Below, in pieces: positions 35,198 through 43,653 of a stretch of DNA of 64,000 bases. Every line of letters begins with the position of its first letter. The stretch's first letter is position 1. Under the pieces are notes generated by a model that was not told where the DNA came from, did no database searches, and saw only the letters and a program-made list of their open reading frames with translations. Both the position numbers and the translations under genes were made by a program. Source of the stretch: Pseudomonadota bacterium (GTDB lineage: Bacteria > Myxococcota_A > UBA9160 > SZUA-336); NCBI GenBank assembly GCA_003247575.1, contig QJZC01000010.1, forward strand, positions 1 to 64,000. Reading direction: 5' to 3'.

Positions 35198-37912
35198 CTA
35201 GTTCGAGGCCTGTGCGTTCCGCTGCGCTGTTGCTTCAGGGGTGTAGAGTCGCTTGTTGCGAACGAGCCACTTCTCGACCTCGAGTGCTGCGAGTACCAGT
35301 GATGACGCGGCTAGACAGCAGGCGAGGTCGAACAGCGGTAGGGCTCGAGTCGAGAAGAGTTTCTGTAGCGGAGCCCAGTAGATGACTGCGAGCTGCAGTC
35401 CCGCCGTCGCGAGCAGTGCGCCCAACATCGGGCGATTGCTGGTGACTCCCAGCCTGAAAAGGGATGCCGACTGCGAGCGTGTTCCGAGTGCATTGAAGAG
35501 CTGTGAGAAAGTCAGCACCGTGAATACCACTGTCTGCCAGTACGCAGCGTTGCGAGAAATCGCCCATGCCTGCGAACCGATCGAGAGCGCGCCGATCATG
35601 AGTCCAACCCAGAGAATCTGCTGCCACATCCCGTGAGCGAAGATCGACTCATTGGGCGGGCGCGGTGGGCGGCGCATCAGGTCCGTCTCGGCTGGCTCCG
35701 CAGAGAAAGCCAAGCCGGGGAGGCCGTCGGTCACCAGGTTGATCCATAGGATGTGAATCGGGAGCAGTGGAATCGGCAGGCCCATGAACGGAGCCAAGAA
35801 CAACGTCCAGATCTCGCCTGCATTCGAGGTCATCGTGTAGCGAATGAACTTGCGCACGTTGTCGAAGATGCGTCGTCCTTCGCGGACGGCTCGAACGATC
35901 GTTGCGAAGTTGTCGTCCAGCAAGACCATGTCTGCTGCAGCTCGAGCAACATCGGTGCCCTTGTCTCCCATCGCGACGCCGATGTTGGCGCGCTTGAGTG
36001 CGGGGCCATCGTTGACGCCGTCTCCGGTCATCGCCACGAAGTTGCCTCCAGCTTGGAATGCCTCTACGATCGCAATCTTCTGTTCCGGGGACACGCGTGC
36101 GAAGACGCGAGCCGTCTGCGTGTGCTGGACGAGCTCGGCTTGCGAAAGACGCGCGATCTCTGGCCCGGACAACACCTCATCCGTCTCGCGTAGGATTCCG
36201 ACGCGGTGTGCGATTGCGCTCGCCGTTCCAGGATGGTCGCCCGTGATCATCACCGGGACGATGCCGGCAGCGATGCACTCTTCTACAGCTGCACGAGCTT
36301 CTTCGCGCGGGGGATCGATCAGGCCGACGAGCCCCGCGAAGCCGAGCTCACACTCGATGCGCGCTGCGTCGACGGGGACGGCGACCTGCGGGAGCTCTCG
36401 TGACGCAAACGCGAGGACGCGATAGCCTGCGTGCGCGAGCTCGTCAGCCGCTCGTAGCCAGGCATCGCGGTCGATCGGACCCCCTCGACCGGTAGATCCG
36501 ATACTGTGACTGCAAAGGGGTAGCACCCGCTCCGGACTTCCCTTGCAGAAGACGCGCGTGACTCCCGGCTGCGACGTGTGCAAGGTAGTCATACACTTTC
36601 GCGTAGAGTCGAAGGGGATCTCGGCGACTCGTGGGAGTTGGCGTCGCCATTCCTCGACGGGGACCCCGGCATCCACAGCCGATCGGTAGAGCGCGATCTC
36701 GGTCGGGTCCCCTCGCAGTCCTCCAATCGCATCCGACCGGACATCGTTGCTGAGTGCGAGCGCTTCCTGCAGGCGCAGCCCCGCGATCGATGTTTCTGCT
36801 CCGCGAAGAGCGGAGGTTGGCTGCGCTCCGATCTGGAACTGCTCGGCGCGCATTCGATTCTGAGTCAAGGTCCCCGTCTTGTCCGAGCATATCGTGCTGA
36901 CCGAGCCGAGTGTCTCGACTGCGGGTAGGTTGCGAATCAGCGCTCTGTGACGGCTCATCTGCTTGGCCCCCAACGCGAGTGCCACGGTTACGATTGCCGG
37001 AAGGGCTTCAGGAATTGCCGCGACTGCCAAGCTGACCGCAGTCAAGAACATCAGCAGCGGCGGCTCCCCACGCAGCAGCCCGCTCACGAAGATCAATGCG
37101 CAGATCGCGAGGACGGTCAGACCGAGTGCGCGTCCGAACCGGGCCAGGCGCGCCTGAAGGGGCGTCGCAGCGCGGCGCTGGGCCTGCAGCAACAATGCGA
37201 TGGAGCCGAGCTCCGAGCCGGAGCCCGTCGCGACGACGACTCCTCGACCGCGCCCGTTGGTTACCAGAGTTCCGCGGAAGGCCATGTTGGTCTGCTCCGC
37301 GATGGCAAGCGAAGGCTCGGCGAGTGCCTCGCACTGCTTCTGGGTTCCAGCTGACTCTCCCGTCAGCAGCGATTCGTCGAGGCGTAGATCGGCGACCTCT
37401 ACCAGTCTCAGGTCTGCTGGGACCAGGTCGCCGGCGGCAATCAGGGCGACATCCCCAGGGACGAGCTCGACCGCCGGCAGATCGAGCTCCTGGCCGTTCC
37501 GAACGACGCGCGCGCAGGGTTCCGTCAGCTTTCGCAATGCCGCGATCGCTCGATCCGCACGGAACTGCTGCACTGCGCCGACCAGCGCATTCAAGAGGAC
37601 GATGACCAGAATCGCGATCGCGTCCTTCGGATCACCTACGATGCCCGCGGTCACGGCCGCGGCGAGTAGAATCGCGATCATGAAGTCCTGGAACTGCCTC
37701 AGGAACAGGCGCAGAGGCCCCTCCCGTCGAAGTTCGGGAAGCTCGTTGGTTCCGAAGCGCGCTCGGCGAGACGGCACGACCTCCGAGTCCAGTCCGCTGG
37801 CGATGGAGGTCTCGAGCCGACGCGCGATCTCGAGTGGGTCGAGTGGGTACCAGGACGTCGTGGCGAGGTCGCTGGCCGCCTCCTCAGTCGTTCTCAACCA
37901 GGACGTCTGCAA
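35198..37912 (-). CDS. cation-transporting P-type ATPase, Ca2+ (P2A) type
   Basis: 904 residues: N-terminal domain, actuator (LLTGESAG), phosphorylation motif CSDKTGTLTQNRM, nucleotide-binding KGSPERVL, hinge MTGDGVNDGPALKRANIGVAMGD and about ten helices. The Ca2+-site positions match SERCA: IPEALPA in M4, SNAGEI in M5 and NLVTDGLP in M6, so a Ca2+ or Mn2+ pump is likely, in the inner membrane. The start is TTG at 37912 (or 37897), since the first in-frame ATG is residue 78; this overlaps the NYN gene by about 29 bases. The overlap suggests coupling. Ion specificity is inferred. Confidence 0.9.
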   Translation of the reverse strand: MQTSWLRTTEEAASDLATTSWYPLDPLEIARRLETSIASGLDSEVVPSRRARFGTNELPELRREGPLRLFLRQFQDFMIAILLAAAVTAGIVGDPKDAIAILVIVLLNALVGAVQQFRADRAIAALRKLTEPCARVVRNGQELDLPAVELVPGDVALIAAGDLVPADLRLVEVADLRLDESLLTGESAGTQKQCEALAEPSLAIAEQTNMAFRGTLVTNGRGRGVVVATGSGSELGSIALLLQAQRRAATPLQARLARFGRALGLTVLAICALIFVSGLLRGEPPLLMFLTAVSLAVAAIPEALPAIVTVALALGAKQMSRHRALIRNLPAVETLGSVSTICSDKTGTLTQNRMRAEQFQIGAQPTSALRGAETSIAGLRLQEALALSNDVRSDAIGGLRGDPTEIALYRSAVDAGVPVEEWRRQLPRVAEIPFDSTRKCMTTLHTSQPGVTRVFCKGSPERVLPLCSHSIGSTGRGGPIDRDAWLRAADELAHAGYRVLAFASRELPQVAVPVDAARIECELGFAGLVGLIDPPREEARAAVEECIAAGIVPVMITGDHPGTASAIAHRVGILRETDEVLSGPEIARLSQAELVQHTQTARVFARVSPEQKIAIVEAFQAGGNFVAMTGDGVNDGPALKRANIGVAMGDKGTDVARAAADMVLLDDNFATIVRAVREGRRIFDNVRKFIRYTMTSNAGEIWTLFLAPFMGLPIPLLPIHILWINLVTDGLPGLAFSAEPAETDLMRRPPRPPNESIFAHGMWQQILWVGLMIGALSIGSQAWAISRNAAYWQTVVFTVLTFSQLFNALGTRSQSASLFRLGVTSNRPMLGALLATAGLQLAVIYWAPLQKLFSTRALPLFDLACCLAASSLVLAALEVEKWLVRNKRLYTPEATAQRNAQASN

Positions 37913-38660
37913 TCACGTAGGTTCCGCTGCGGTCGTCGCGCCGAATCTCGATGATCTTCTGCTCGGCGGCATCCTCGAGTAGCCGGTTGAAGGAGCGATA
38001 GCCGTAGTACTCCTCGTTGAACTGCGGCTGCTTCCGCTTCATCGTGTCCTTGACGAGGGAGCTGTGAAGGGCCTTGTTCTCCCGTTGGAGCGCCTCGGCC
38101 GCTTCGATCAGGAGCTCGAAAGCCTGCTGCTTGCGCTTCGACAGGCGCGTCTTGGAGAGGACCGACCGCTTCGTGCTGACGCTGACGACGAGGTCATCGT
38201 AGAAGACGAACTCATCACATGCGTCGATCAAGAGCTTGCTCGTAGACTTCTTGACGCCGATACCAATCGTGTACTTGGCGTTCTCCCGCAGCTTTGCGAC
38301 CAGTGGATGAAAGTCCGAGTCGCCGGTGACGAGCGCGAAGGCGTCGATGTGATGCTTGGTGTGAGCCAGCTCGAGTGCGTCCACGACCAAGCGGATGTCC
38401 GCGCTGTTCTTTCCAGATAGCTTGCTACCCGGCAGCTCGAACAGCTCTACGCCGGCCTCGTGAAGTGGTCTGCGATACTCTCCAAAGGATTCCCAGTTCG
38501 CGTACGCTCGGCGCACGACGAGATTGCCTTTGTCGAGGAGCCGCCGAAAGACGAGACCGATCTCGAACTTCCCGAGCTTGGCTTCTCGGACGCCGATGGC
38601 GACGTTCTCGAGGTCGATGTAGACGGCGATGTTGTGGGTCGAATCACCTGCTCCCGCCAT
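37884..38660 (-). CDS. NYN domain protein with C-terminal LOTUS/OST-HTH domain
   Basis: 258 residues. Residues 12-160 form a NYN/LabA-like PIN-fold nuclease domain with the acidic residues in AVYIDLENVAIG, KNSADIRLVVDALEL and ALVTGDSDFHPLV. A basic linker (KTRLSKRKQQ) leads to an OST-HTH/LOTUS domain (about 180-258, with FNEEYYGYRSFNRLLEDA), which in other proteins binds RNA or G-quadruplexes. A ribonuclease or RNA-binding role in the cytoplasm is inferred. The ATG has AAGGAGA just upstream. Its end overlaps the P-type ATPase gene. Confidence 0.92.
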   Translation of the reverse strand: MAGAGDSTHNIAVYIDLENVAIGVREAKLGKFEIGLVFRRLLDKGNLVVRRAYANWESFGEYRRPLHEAGVELFELPGSKLSGKNSADIRLVVDALELAHTKHHIDAFALVTGDSDFHPLVAKLRENAKYTIGIGVKKSTSKLLIDACDEFVFYDDLVVSVSTKRSVLSKTRLSKRKQQAFELLIEAAEALQRENKALHSSLVKDTMKRKQPQFNEEYYGYRSFNRLLEDAAEQKIIEIRRDDRSGTYVIADVLVEND

Positions 38661-38796
38661 GGGTTCTCCTTCGCGCAGATCTCGCCCCTGGGCGCACAGG
38701 CACCCTTTCGAGCGAACGCGCGTCTGCGGTGCACGCAAAGCTGCCGAATACCGAGTCGCATTGCGAGCATCGCCCAGCGATGGAGGGCGGGGCGGA

Positions 38797-39306
38797 TCAG
38801 TCCAGTAGCTGATCGATCAGAGCACGTCGATGGGCGAGCGCGCGCTCCAGCCGATCGAGCTCGCGGCGCAGATCCTGCGGCTCCGTGCGGTGCTCGTGGA
38901 TCGCGACCGAGAGCGACACGATGCTGCGTACGATCTCCTCGTCCTGGATGTAGACGGGATCGAGACAGCTTGCGGCGATCGAGATCAGCGGAGTCTTGAA
39001 GCGGGGGTGGCTCTCGCTTGCCAGGTTTTCGCACAAGCGCTGGAGCCGACGCGATAGCCCGCGATACGGGCTGCGCGCCTTGCGCGGCTTCTGCTTGCTG
39101 CGCTTCTCGAGCTCGGCTCGGACGCGGTCGAGTCGGGCCCGTCCGAAGCTACGGAAGAGGAGGTCGGCTTCGCGCCGGTTCTCGGCGACATGGTAGCCGC
39201 GAAAACCCGGTAGCATGCGCACCAAGCGCTCGAGCGAAGAACGTTCGTCCCAAATGCTCTCGTTGATCTGCATGTCGGCGTGCTGGTCCCATTCATCGGG
39301 CCCCAT
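38797..39306 (-). CDS. hypothetical helical protein
   Basis: 169 residues, mostly charged helix. SLERLVRMLPGFRGYHVAEN followed by RREADLLFR resembles a widespread uncharacterised bacterial family in which the phrase PGFRGY is conserved. Basic segments (KRSKQKPRKARSPYR) and a C-terminal heptad-like helix (LRRELDRLERALAHRR) suggest coiled coil. The first ATG (39306) is given; an in-frame ATG 11 codons later is possible. It is 136 bases upstream of the NYN gene on the same strand. No function is assigned. Confidence 0.7.
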   Translation of the reverse strand: MGPDEWDQHADMQINESIWDERSSLERLVRMLPGFRGYHVAENRREADLLFRSFGRARLDRVRAELEKRSKQKPRKARSPYRGLSRRLQRLCENLASESHPRFKTPLISIAASCLDPVYIQDEEIVRSIVSLSVAIHEHRTEPQDLRRELDRLERALAHRRALIDQLLD

Positions 39307-39345
39307 CCCGGACGAAACTGTAGGGAAGAAGCCTCGGTTTCCTCC

Positions 39346-40371
39346 CTATGGGTTCGGAGTCTCGCCGCCAGCGCTTGAGGAGAGGGACGGGTTGGCCCAG
39401 GCGTGTACTTCGGGGAGTACCTCCGCCAGCAGCCTCTCGGTCTGCTCCATCAAGTCGCGCAGGTCGAGGGCGAGTGGGATCAGCACGTACTTCGCTGCAC
39501 CGGCGCGGTGATATGCTCGCAGCCGCTCGACGACGGCTTGCGCGCTGCCGATCGCGATCAGCTCTTGTCGGAGCTCACCTCGCGCATGAGCTTCGCTACG
39601 GTTCGTTCCCGGTCTGGCCGCGCTCGCACGTCGCAGCCTGGCTTCGATCACGCCCTCGAGGCGCGGTTCGGGGCGCTCGCCCGGTGCTTGCAGCCGAAAG
39701 GCGAGGGTTGCGCCGTAGTGGTCCGGAGCGATCTCCCGGCCGGTGGCTTCCAGGTCGCGTCTGATTGCCTGGATCACGCGGCGCACTCGCTCCGGTCCCT
39801 GAGTGCCGCCGAGCCAGCCGGTGCCATAGCGAGCTGTGCGCCGGATCGCCGCCGGGCTGCTCCCTCCGATCCAGCAGGGTAGGGGCTGCTGGATCGGCTG
39901 AGGGGCCAGCGAGACGTCGGTGTAGTCGTAATGGGCTCCCCGGTAGCTGACTCGCGGCTCGGTCCAGAGACGCTGCATCAGCTCGAGGGCTTCGTTGGCT
40001 CGCGTTCCGCGACCCGCGGGGCTCCCGCTACTCGATGCACGCCACTCGGGTGCGCTCTCTGCACCGACGCCGAACACCGGAAGCAGGCGCCCGTTGCTCA
40101 GGAAGTCGATCGTCGCGCACTGCTTCGCCAGCAGCAGCGGGTTGCGAAACGGGATCACGACCGCGTTCATGCCGAACTTGATGCGCTTGGTGCGCGCCGC
40201 GAGGGCGGATATGGTACTTAGTGCCTCCAGCTGAGGCTCGCGCGATACCAGCCGATCGGTCTGCCAGAGTGAATCGAGCGCGCTGTCCTCGCAGCGGTCG
40301 ACCCAACGAAAGAACTCCTGCGCCGACTCCACCGGAAGGCTGCCCAACCCGATGCCGATGCGAACGCTCAT
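39346..40371 (-). CDS. LLM class (F420-type) oxidoreductase
   Basis: 341 residues. The luciferase-like barrel begins MSVRIGIGLGSLP; DSLWQTDRL, RIKFGMNAVVIPFRNPLLLAKQC and RLLPVFGVGAE are typical. A basic, partly repetitive stretch (EARLRRASAARPGTNRSEAHARGEL, cited in part) interrupts the C-terminal third. The ATG at 40371 gives the family start; the frame upstream is antisense to other coding sequence. It lies 17 bases after the acyl-CoA carboxylase gene and probably shares its transcript. Cofactor and substrate are unknown beyond the family. Confidence 0.86.
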   Translation of the reverse strand: MSVRIGIGLGSLPVESAQEFFRWVDRCEDSALDSLWQTDRLVSREPQLEALSTISALAARTKRIKFGMNAVVIPFRNPLLLAKQCATIDFLSNGRLLPVFGVGAESAPEWRASSSGSPAGRGTRANEALELMQRLWTEPRVSYRGAHYDYTDVSLAPQPIQQPLPCWIGGSSPAAIRRTARYGTGWLGGTQGPERVRRVIQAIRRDLEATGREIAPDHYGATLAFRLQAPGERPEPRLEGVIEARLRRASAARPGTNRSEAHARGELRQELIAIGSAQAVVERLRAYHRAGAAKYVLIPLALDLRDLMEQTERLLAEVLPEVHAWANPSLSSSAGGETPNP

Positions 40372-40388
40372 CGTCTGCGGGGCGGCCG

Positions 40389-41960
40389 CTAGGGCCGCAA
40401 GGTGTAGCTGCGCGGGCCCAAGTGGAGCTCGAGCTGGGGCTGGATGTGCTCGATCCACTCGCAGAGCGCTGCTCTCGTGTGGCGTGGATCGATGAGATCG
40501 TGCACGGAGAATGCCTCGCCAGCGGCGTACGGGGAGCGATGCGCGAGAATGCGTTCCTCGATCTCGCGGCGCAGCGCCTCCGGGTCCTCCGCCTCGGCCA
40601 GCTCCCTGCGATACGCAACCGCGACTCCGCCCTCGACCGGGAGTGCCCCCGACTCGGCCGAGGGCCATGCCAAGCGTAGGCCGCCTGGACCGAAGTGAGC
40701 TCCGCCAGCGACGCCATAGACTTTGCGGACGATGACCGATGCCCACGGAACGGTCGACTGCATGATCGCGCACAGGGCGGCCACTCCACGCCGGATCGTG
40801 GCGCTGCGTTCGGCATCGGGGCCGATCATGAATCCCGGCTCATCGACGAAGCTCACGATCGGCAGATGGAAGGTGTCACAGGTATCGACGAAGCGGCGCA
40901 CCTTCTCGGCACCGTCAGCGGTCATCGAACCCGCGTAGAAGTACGGATCGTTTGCCAGGACACCCACCGGTTGACCCGCCAGGTGAGCCAGCCCCGTGAT
41001 CTGAGAGGAGCCGTAGTGAGGGGCGAGTTCGAGCAGCTGTCCATCGTCGAGGACCTGCTCCAGAATGCGCCGCATCTTGTACGGCTTGCGACGATCGCGT
41101 GGAATGATCTCGAGTAGCTCTTCCGAGCTGCGGTCCAGAGGGTCGTTGCAGGCACGCACCGGAGCGCGCTCCCAGACGTTGGCAGGTAGATAGCTAAGGA
41201 AGCGACGGATCAGCTGAAAGCTGGCTGGCTCGTCCGGCGCGGCGTTGTCGACCACGCCGCTCTTCAGATGGATGCGTGTCCCGCCGAGCTCTTCCTTCGA
41301 CAGAGAGCGACCGAGCGCGCGCTCTACCAGTGCAGGGCCTCCGACGAGCACTTGCGAGCTTCCCTGGACCATCGTGGTGAAATGCGACGCCACGAGGCGC
41401 GCTGCGGGCAAACCGGCGACGGCACCCAGTGCGGCCGAGGCGACCGGCACCGTACCGAGGGTCTGCATGATCGACATGAAGCGCGGTGGGGCAGAGGCGG
41501 AATCTCCGCTCGGCGCGGGCCGCGGCTGGCCGTTTCCCCCCGAGCTTCCACGCGGGACGCTCCCACCGCCCCCCTCGAGCAAGCGGATCAGCGGTATGCG
41601 ATAGCGGTGAGCCAGCTCTTCGGCATACACGCTTTTGCGTAGTCCAGCTGGCGAGGGGGAGCCACCGCGCAACGTGAAGTCCTCGCCACCGACGACGACC
41701 GACCGACCCTCGAGCTTGCCGATTCCGAGCACGTAGTTTGCGGGAGTGAAGCTCTGGAGCTGGCCGTCGGGACCTTTCTGGGAGTGGCCTGCGATCCGCC
41801 CGTACTCTCGGAACGAGCCCGCGTCGACGAGCGACTCGATACGTTCTCGAATGGTGAGTCGTCCCGCCGCGTGCTGGCGCGTGACGGCCTCCTCGCCGCC
41901 GTGCGCCCGCGCGGCCTCGCGACGCGCCTCGATTCCCTGGACTTCGTTCTTCCACGACAT
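40389..41960 (-). CDS. acyl-CoA carboxylase, carboxyltransferase (beta) subunit
   Basis: 523 residues, full length. It moves CO2 from biotin to an acyl-CoA (propionyl-, acetyl-, methylcrotonyl- or geranyl-CoA). RQHAAGRLTIRERIESLVD, the crotonase folds with EELGGTRIHLKSGVVDNAA, and PIVSFVDEPGFMIGPDAE plus VRKVYGVAGGAHFGP are typical. At the usual short Gly loop after LIRLLEGGGGSV there is a Gly/Pro/Ser-rich insertion of about 20 residues. No biotin carboxylase gene is adjacent, so the alpha subunit must be elsewhere and the substrate is undetermined. It sits between the fused NAD enzyme gene and an LLM oxidoreductase. Confidence 0.9.
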   Translation of the reverse strand: MSWKNEVQGIEARREAARAHGGEEAVTRQHAAGRLTIRERIESLVDAGSFREYGRIAGHSQKGPDGQLQSFTPANYVLGIGKLEGRSVVVGGEDFTLRGGSPSPAGLRKSVYAEELAHRYRIPLIRLLEGGGGSVPRGSSGGNGQPRPAPSGDSASAPPRFMSIMQTLGTVPVASAALGAVAGLPAARLVASHFTTMVQGSSQVLVGGPALVERALGRSLSKEELGGTRIHLKSGVVDNAAPDEPASFQLIRRFLSYLPANVWERAPVRACNDPLDRSSEELLEIIPRDRRKPYKMRRILEQVLDDGQLLELAPHYGSSQITGLAHLAGQPVGVLANDPYFYAGSMTADGAEKVRRFVDTCDTFHLPIVSFVDEPGFMIGPDAERSATIRRGVAALCAIMQSTVPWASVIVRKVYGVAGGAHFGPGGLRLAWPSAESGALPVEGGVAVAYRRELAEAEDPEALRREIEERILAHRSPYAAGEAFSVHDLIDPRHTRAALCEWIEHIQPQLELHLGPRSYTLRP

Positions 41961-41995
41961 GCGGCGTATTCTATCAGCCCGTACGCCCGAGGCGC

Positions 41996-43117
41996 TCAGC
42001 CTCGCTGCGTTGAGATGTACTCGCGCAGCGCGGTCGAGCTCTGGTCCACGCGGCCGTCGAGCTCGTGGAACAGGTGCGCGTGCTCCCTGGGAATGGGTAT
42101 GTCGCGCAGCCGCAGGAAGCGGCCGTCTACCTGTCTCCCCATGACGAAGAAGCGCGCGCCAAAAGCTGCGAACGCTTGCAGGACCGAGCCCGTGGAGGGG
42201 CCCCAGGTCGGATCCAACAGGCGTGCGAGCGTATCCGCACCGACGACGAAGCTCGCGTCCGGACGCTGCTTCACCTTGTCCAAGAACAGTGGGTCATCGC
42301 GCGAGAACTCGATGCCTCGCAGCTCGCTACCGCTGCAGTCGGCCCAGACTTGGCCCACCTTGTCGAGCAGGGTGCCGACCCGCAGGTTCGGCTTGTGGAC
42401 CGGCGTCGCCGTGACCAGGAAGCGGGTGCAGCCGGGAGTCCCGAGTGCGGCATCTGCGCGTCGCGCCATCTCGCGATGCCCTTCGTGCAGCGGGTTCAGG
42501 GTTGCCGGCAGGTAGCAGGCGCCGTCGCCGCGACTCGGGACCTCCCGCTGTCGCAGCGGGCTGAATGCCGGGAATCGGAACAGGCGGTCGAGCGCCTCTG
42601 GCTCGACGTCGCTTCCGAACTCCTTGTCCAGGAGGAGTGCGTGCAGCAGCTCGCGCGCCTCTCGTGTGATCTGCTGGTCCTGTTCGCGGCGCGCGCTAGA
42701 TCCGATGGACTTCTCGAAGCGCAGCTCGAGGTGTCGAACGGCAGTGGGAGTGATCGCACAGAGGTGTGCGCGCTGAGCCCCGCGTGGAATTCGATTGGAC
42801 GCGACGGCAGCCGTGATTGCGAGTCCGATCGGGAGTGCCTGCCGACCGCTCTCTTCCAGAGCGCAGTGCTCGCAGGCGGTGATATAGCTCATGCTCGCCA
42901 TGTCGAGCGCGGTCTCGAAGCTGCACGTGGACGCGAGCGGAATGCGACCGATGAAGCGCGCGAGCTCGGGTTGCGAGTAGGGTGTGATGCCGCCGACCAG
43001 ATACGACGATGCTCCGGGCTCGCACCAGAGGTCGGCCGCAAGGCCCAGCCCCGCCCCAGTTGCCGAGATGAACAGACGGCACTCCCCGTGGAGCAGGGAC
43101 TCATGCAGCGTGTTCAT
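41996..43117 (-). CDS. PncC/CinA-like domain fused to nicotinate/nicotinamide-nucleotide adenylyltransferase-like domain
   Basis: 373 residues. Residues 12-165 resemble the CinA C-terminal/PncC fold (EPGASSYLVGGITPYSQPEL matches the GSSAWF..YSNEAK region of NMN deamidase), although the usual ESCTGG active-site sequence is replaced by SATGAGLG. Residues 200-373 are a nucleotidyltransferase: LPATLNPLHEGHREMARRA has the HxGH motif at 211-214, FVVGADTLARLLD matches the NadD GAD segment, and QSSTALREYI matches ISSTxxR. ATG 43117 has GGGGGG upstream. It could turn NMN into NaMN and then NaAD, or be an NMN adenylyltransferase with a binding domain. A NadD-like fold is well supported; activity is inferred. 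Confidence 0.8.
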   Translation of the reverse strand: MNTLHESLLHGECRLFISATGAGLGLAADLWCEPGASSYLVGGITPYSQPELARFIGRIPLASTCSFETALDMASMSYITACEHCALEESGRQALPIGLAITAAVASNRIPRGAQRAHLCAITPTAVRHLELRFEKSIGSSARREQDQQITREARELLHALLLDKEFGSDVEPEALDRLFRFPAFSPLRQREVPSRGDGACYLPATLNPLHEGHREMARRADAALGTPGCTRFLVTATPVHKPNLRVGTLLDKVGQVWADCSGSELRGIEFSRDDPLFLDKVKQRPDASFVVGADTLARLLDPTWGPSTGSVLQAFAAFGARFFVMGRQVDGRFLRLRDIPIPREHAHLFHELDGRVDQSSTALREYISTQRG

Positions 43118-43653
43118 CGACCCCCCTGGGGAGACTCTTCGTCGCCGTCGGATCTCGGGGTGCATTCCATGCTGTGTCTCCGCGCCCGGACGGCGTTCGT
43201 TTCGGGGGCGTCGTCGAGGTGTCGGAGCGAGCCGCCTCGTCTGGGTGTCGTCGTGACGCGAGGAGTGAGTGTCTCATCGACACGCTCGAAGCGGAACTCC
43301 AGCGAAACGGGGCCTTCGGACAGGGCCCTCGCTTCGGACAGGATCGTGGGACTGGGCATCGGATCTGGTCGCGACTGGGCATCGGACCTGGTCGCAAGGC
43401 TAGGACAGGGCGTTCTGGGACGGGCGTGTGCCCGAAGGACCGGTGCGCTGCGACGCTGCGCGGATGCCGTACCAATGCCGCAGGGCTGCCGCGCGCCCGC
43501 GGGCGGCGTGTGGACTGGCCGCATACCGGGCTCCATAATGCGGAGCGACCACGGCCTGGATCGCACCCAGCCGCGGGATGCAGGGGCGCGGCGGCCGCAG
43601 ACATAGATGCGGGACGCAGACGCGGCACGCGGACGCAGATGCGAGGGAGTGGA
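43118..43653. other. long divergent intergenic region with repeats, no supported gene
   Basis: 536 bases between the NAD-enzyme gene and the SodC-like gene. Long frames exist on both strands but are high-GC shadows with Arg/Pro/Ala-rich translations. A 23-base tandem repeat at 43351-43396 and GGACGCAGATGCG-like words at 43597-43645 point to non-coding sequence. The promoters of both flanking genes must lie here. Confidence 0.45.
43351..43396. repeat. 23-base tandem repeat, two copies
   Basis: A 23-base unit beginning ACTGGGCATCGGATCTGGTC at 43351-43373 is repeated at 43374-43396 with two changes. The length is not a multiple of three, arguing against coding. Confidence 0.75.

Noticed and set aside
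42065..43606. A 513-codon plus-strand frame opposite the PncC-NMNAT gene
   Set aside because: Antisense shadow; Arg/Pro-rich and interrupted by repeats that alter the frame.
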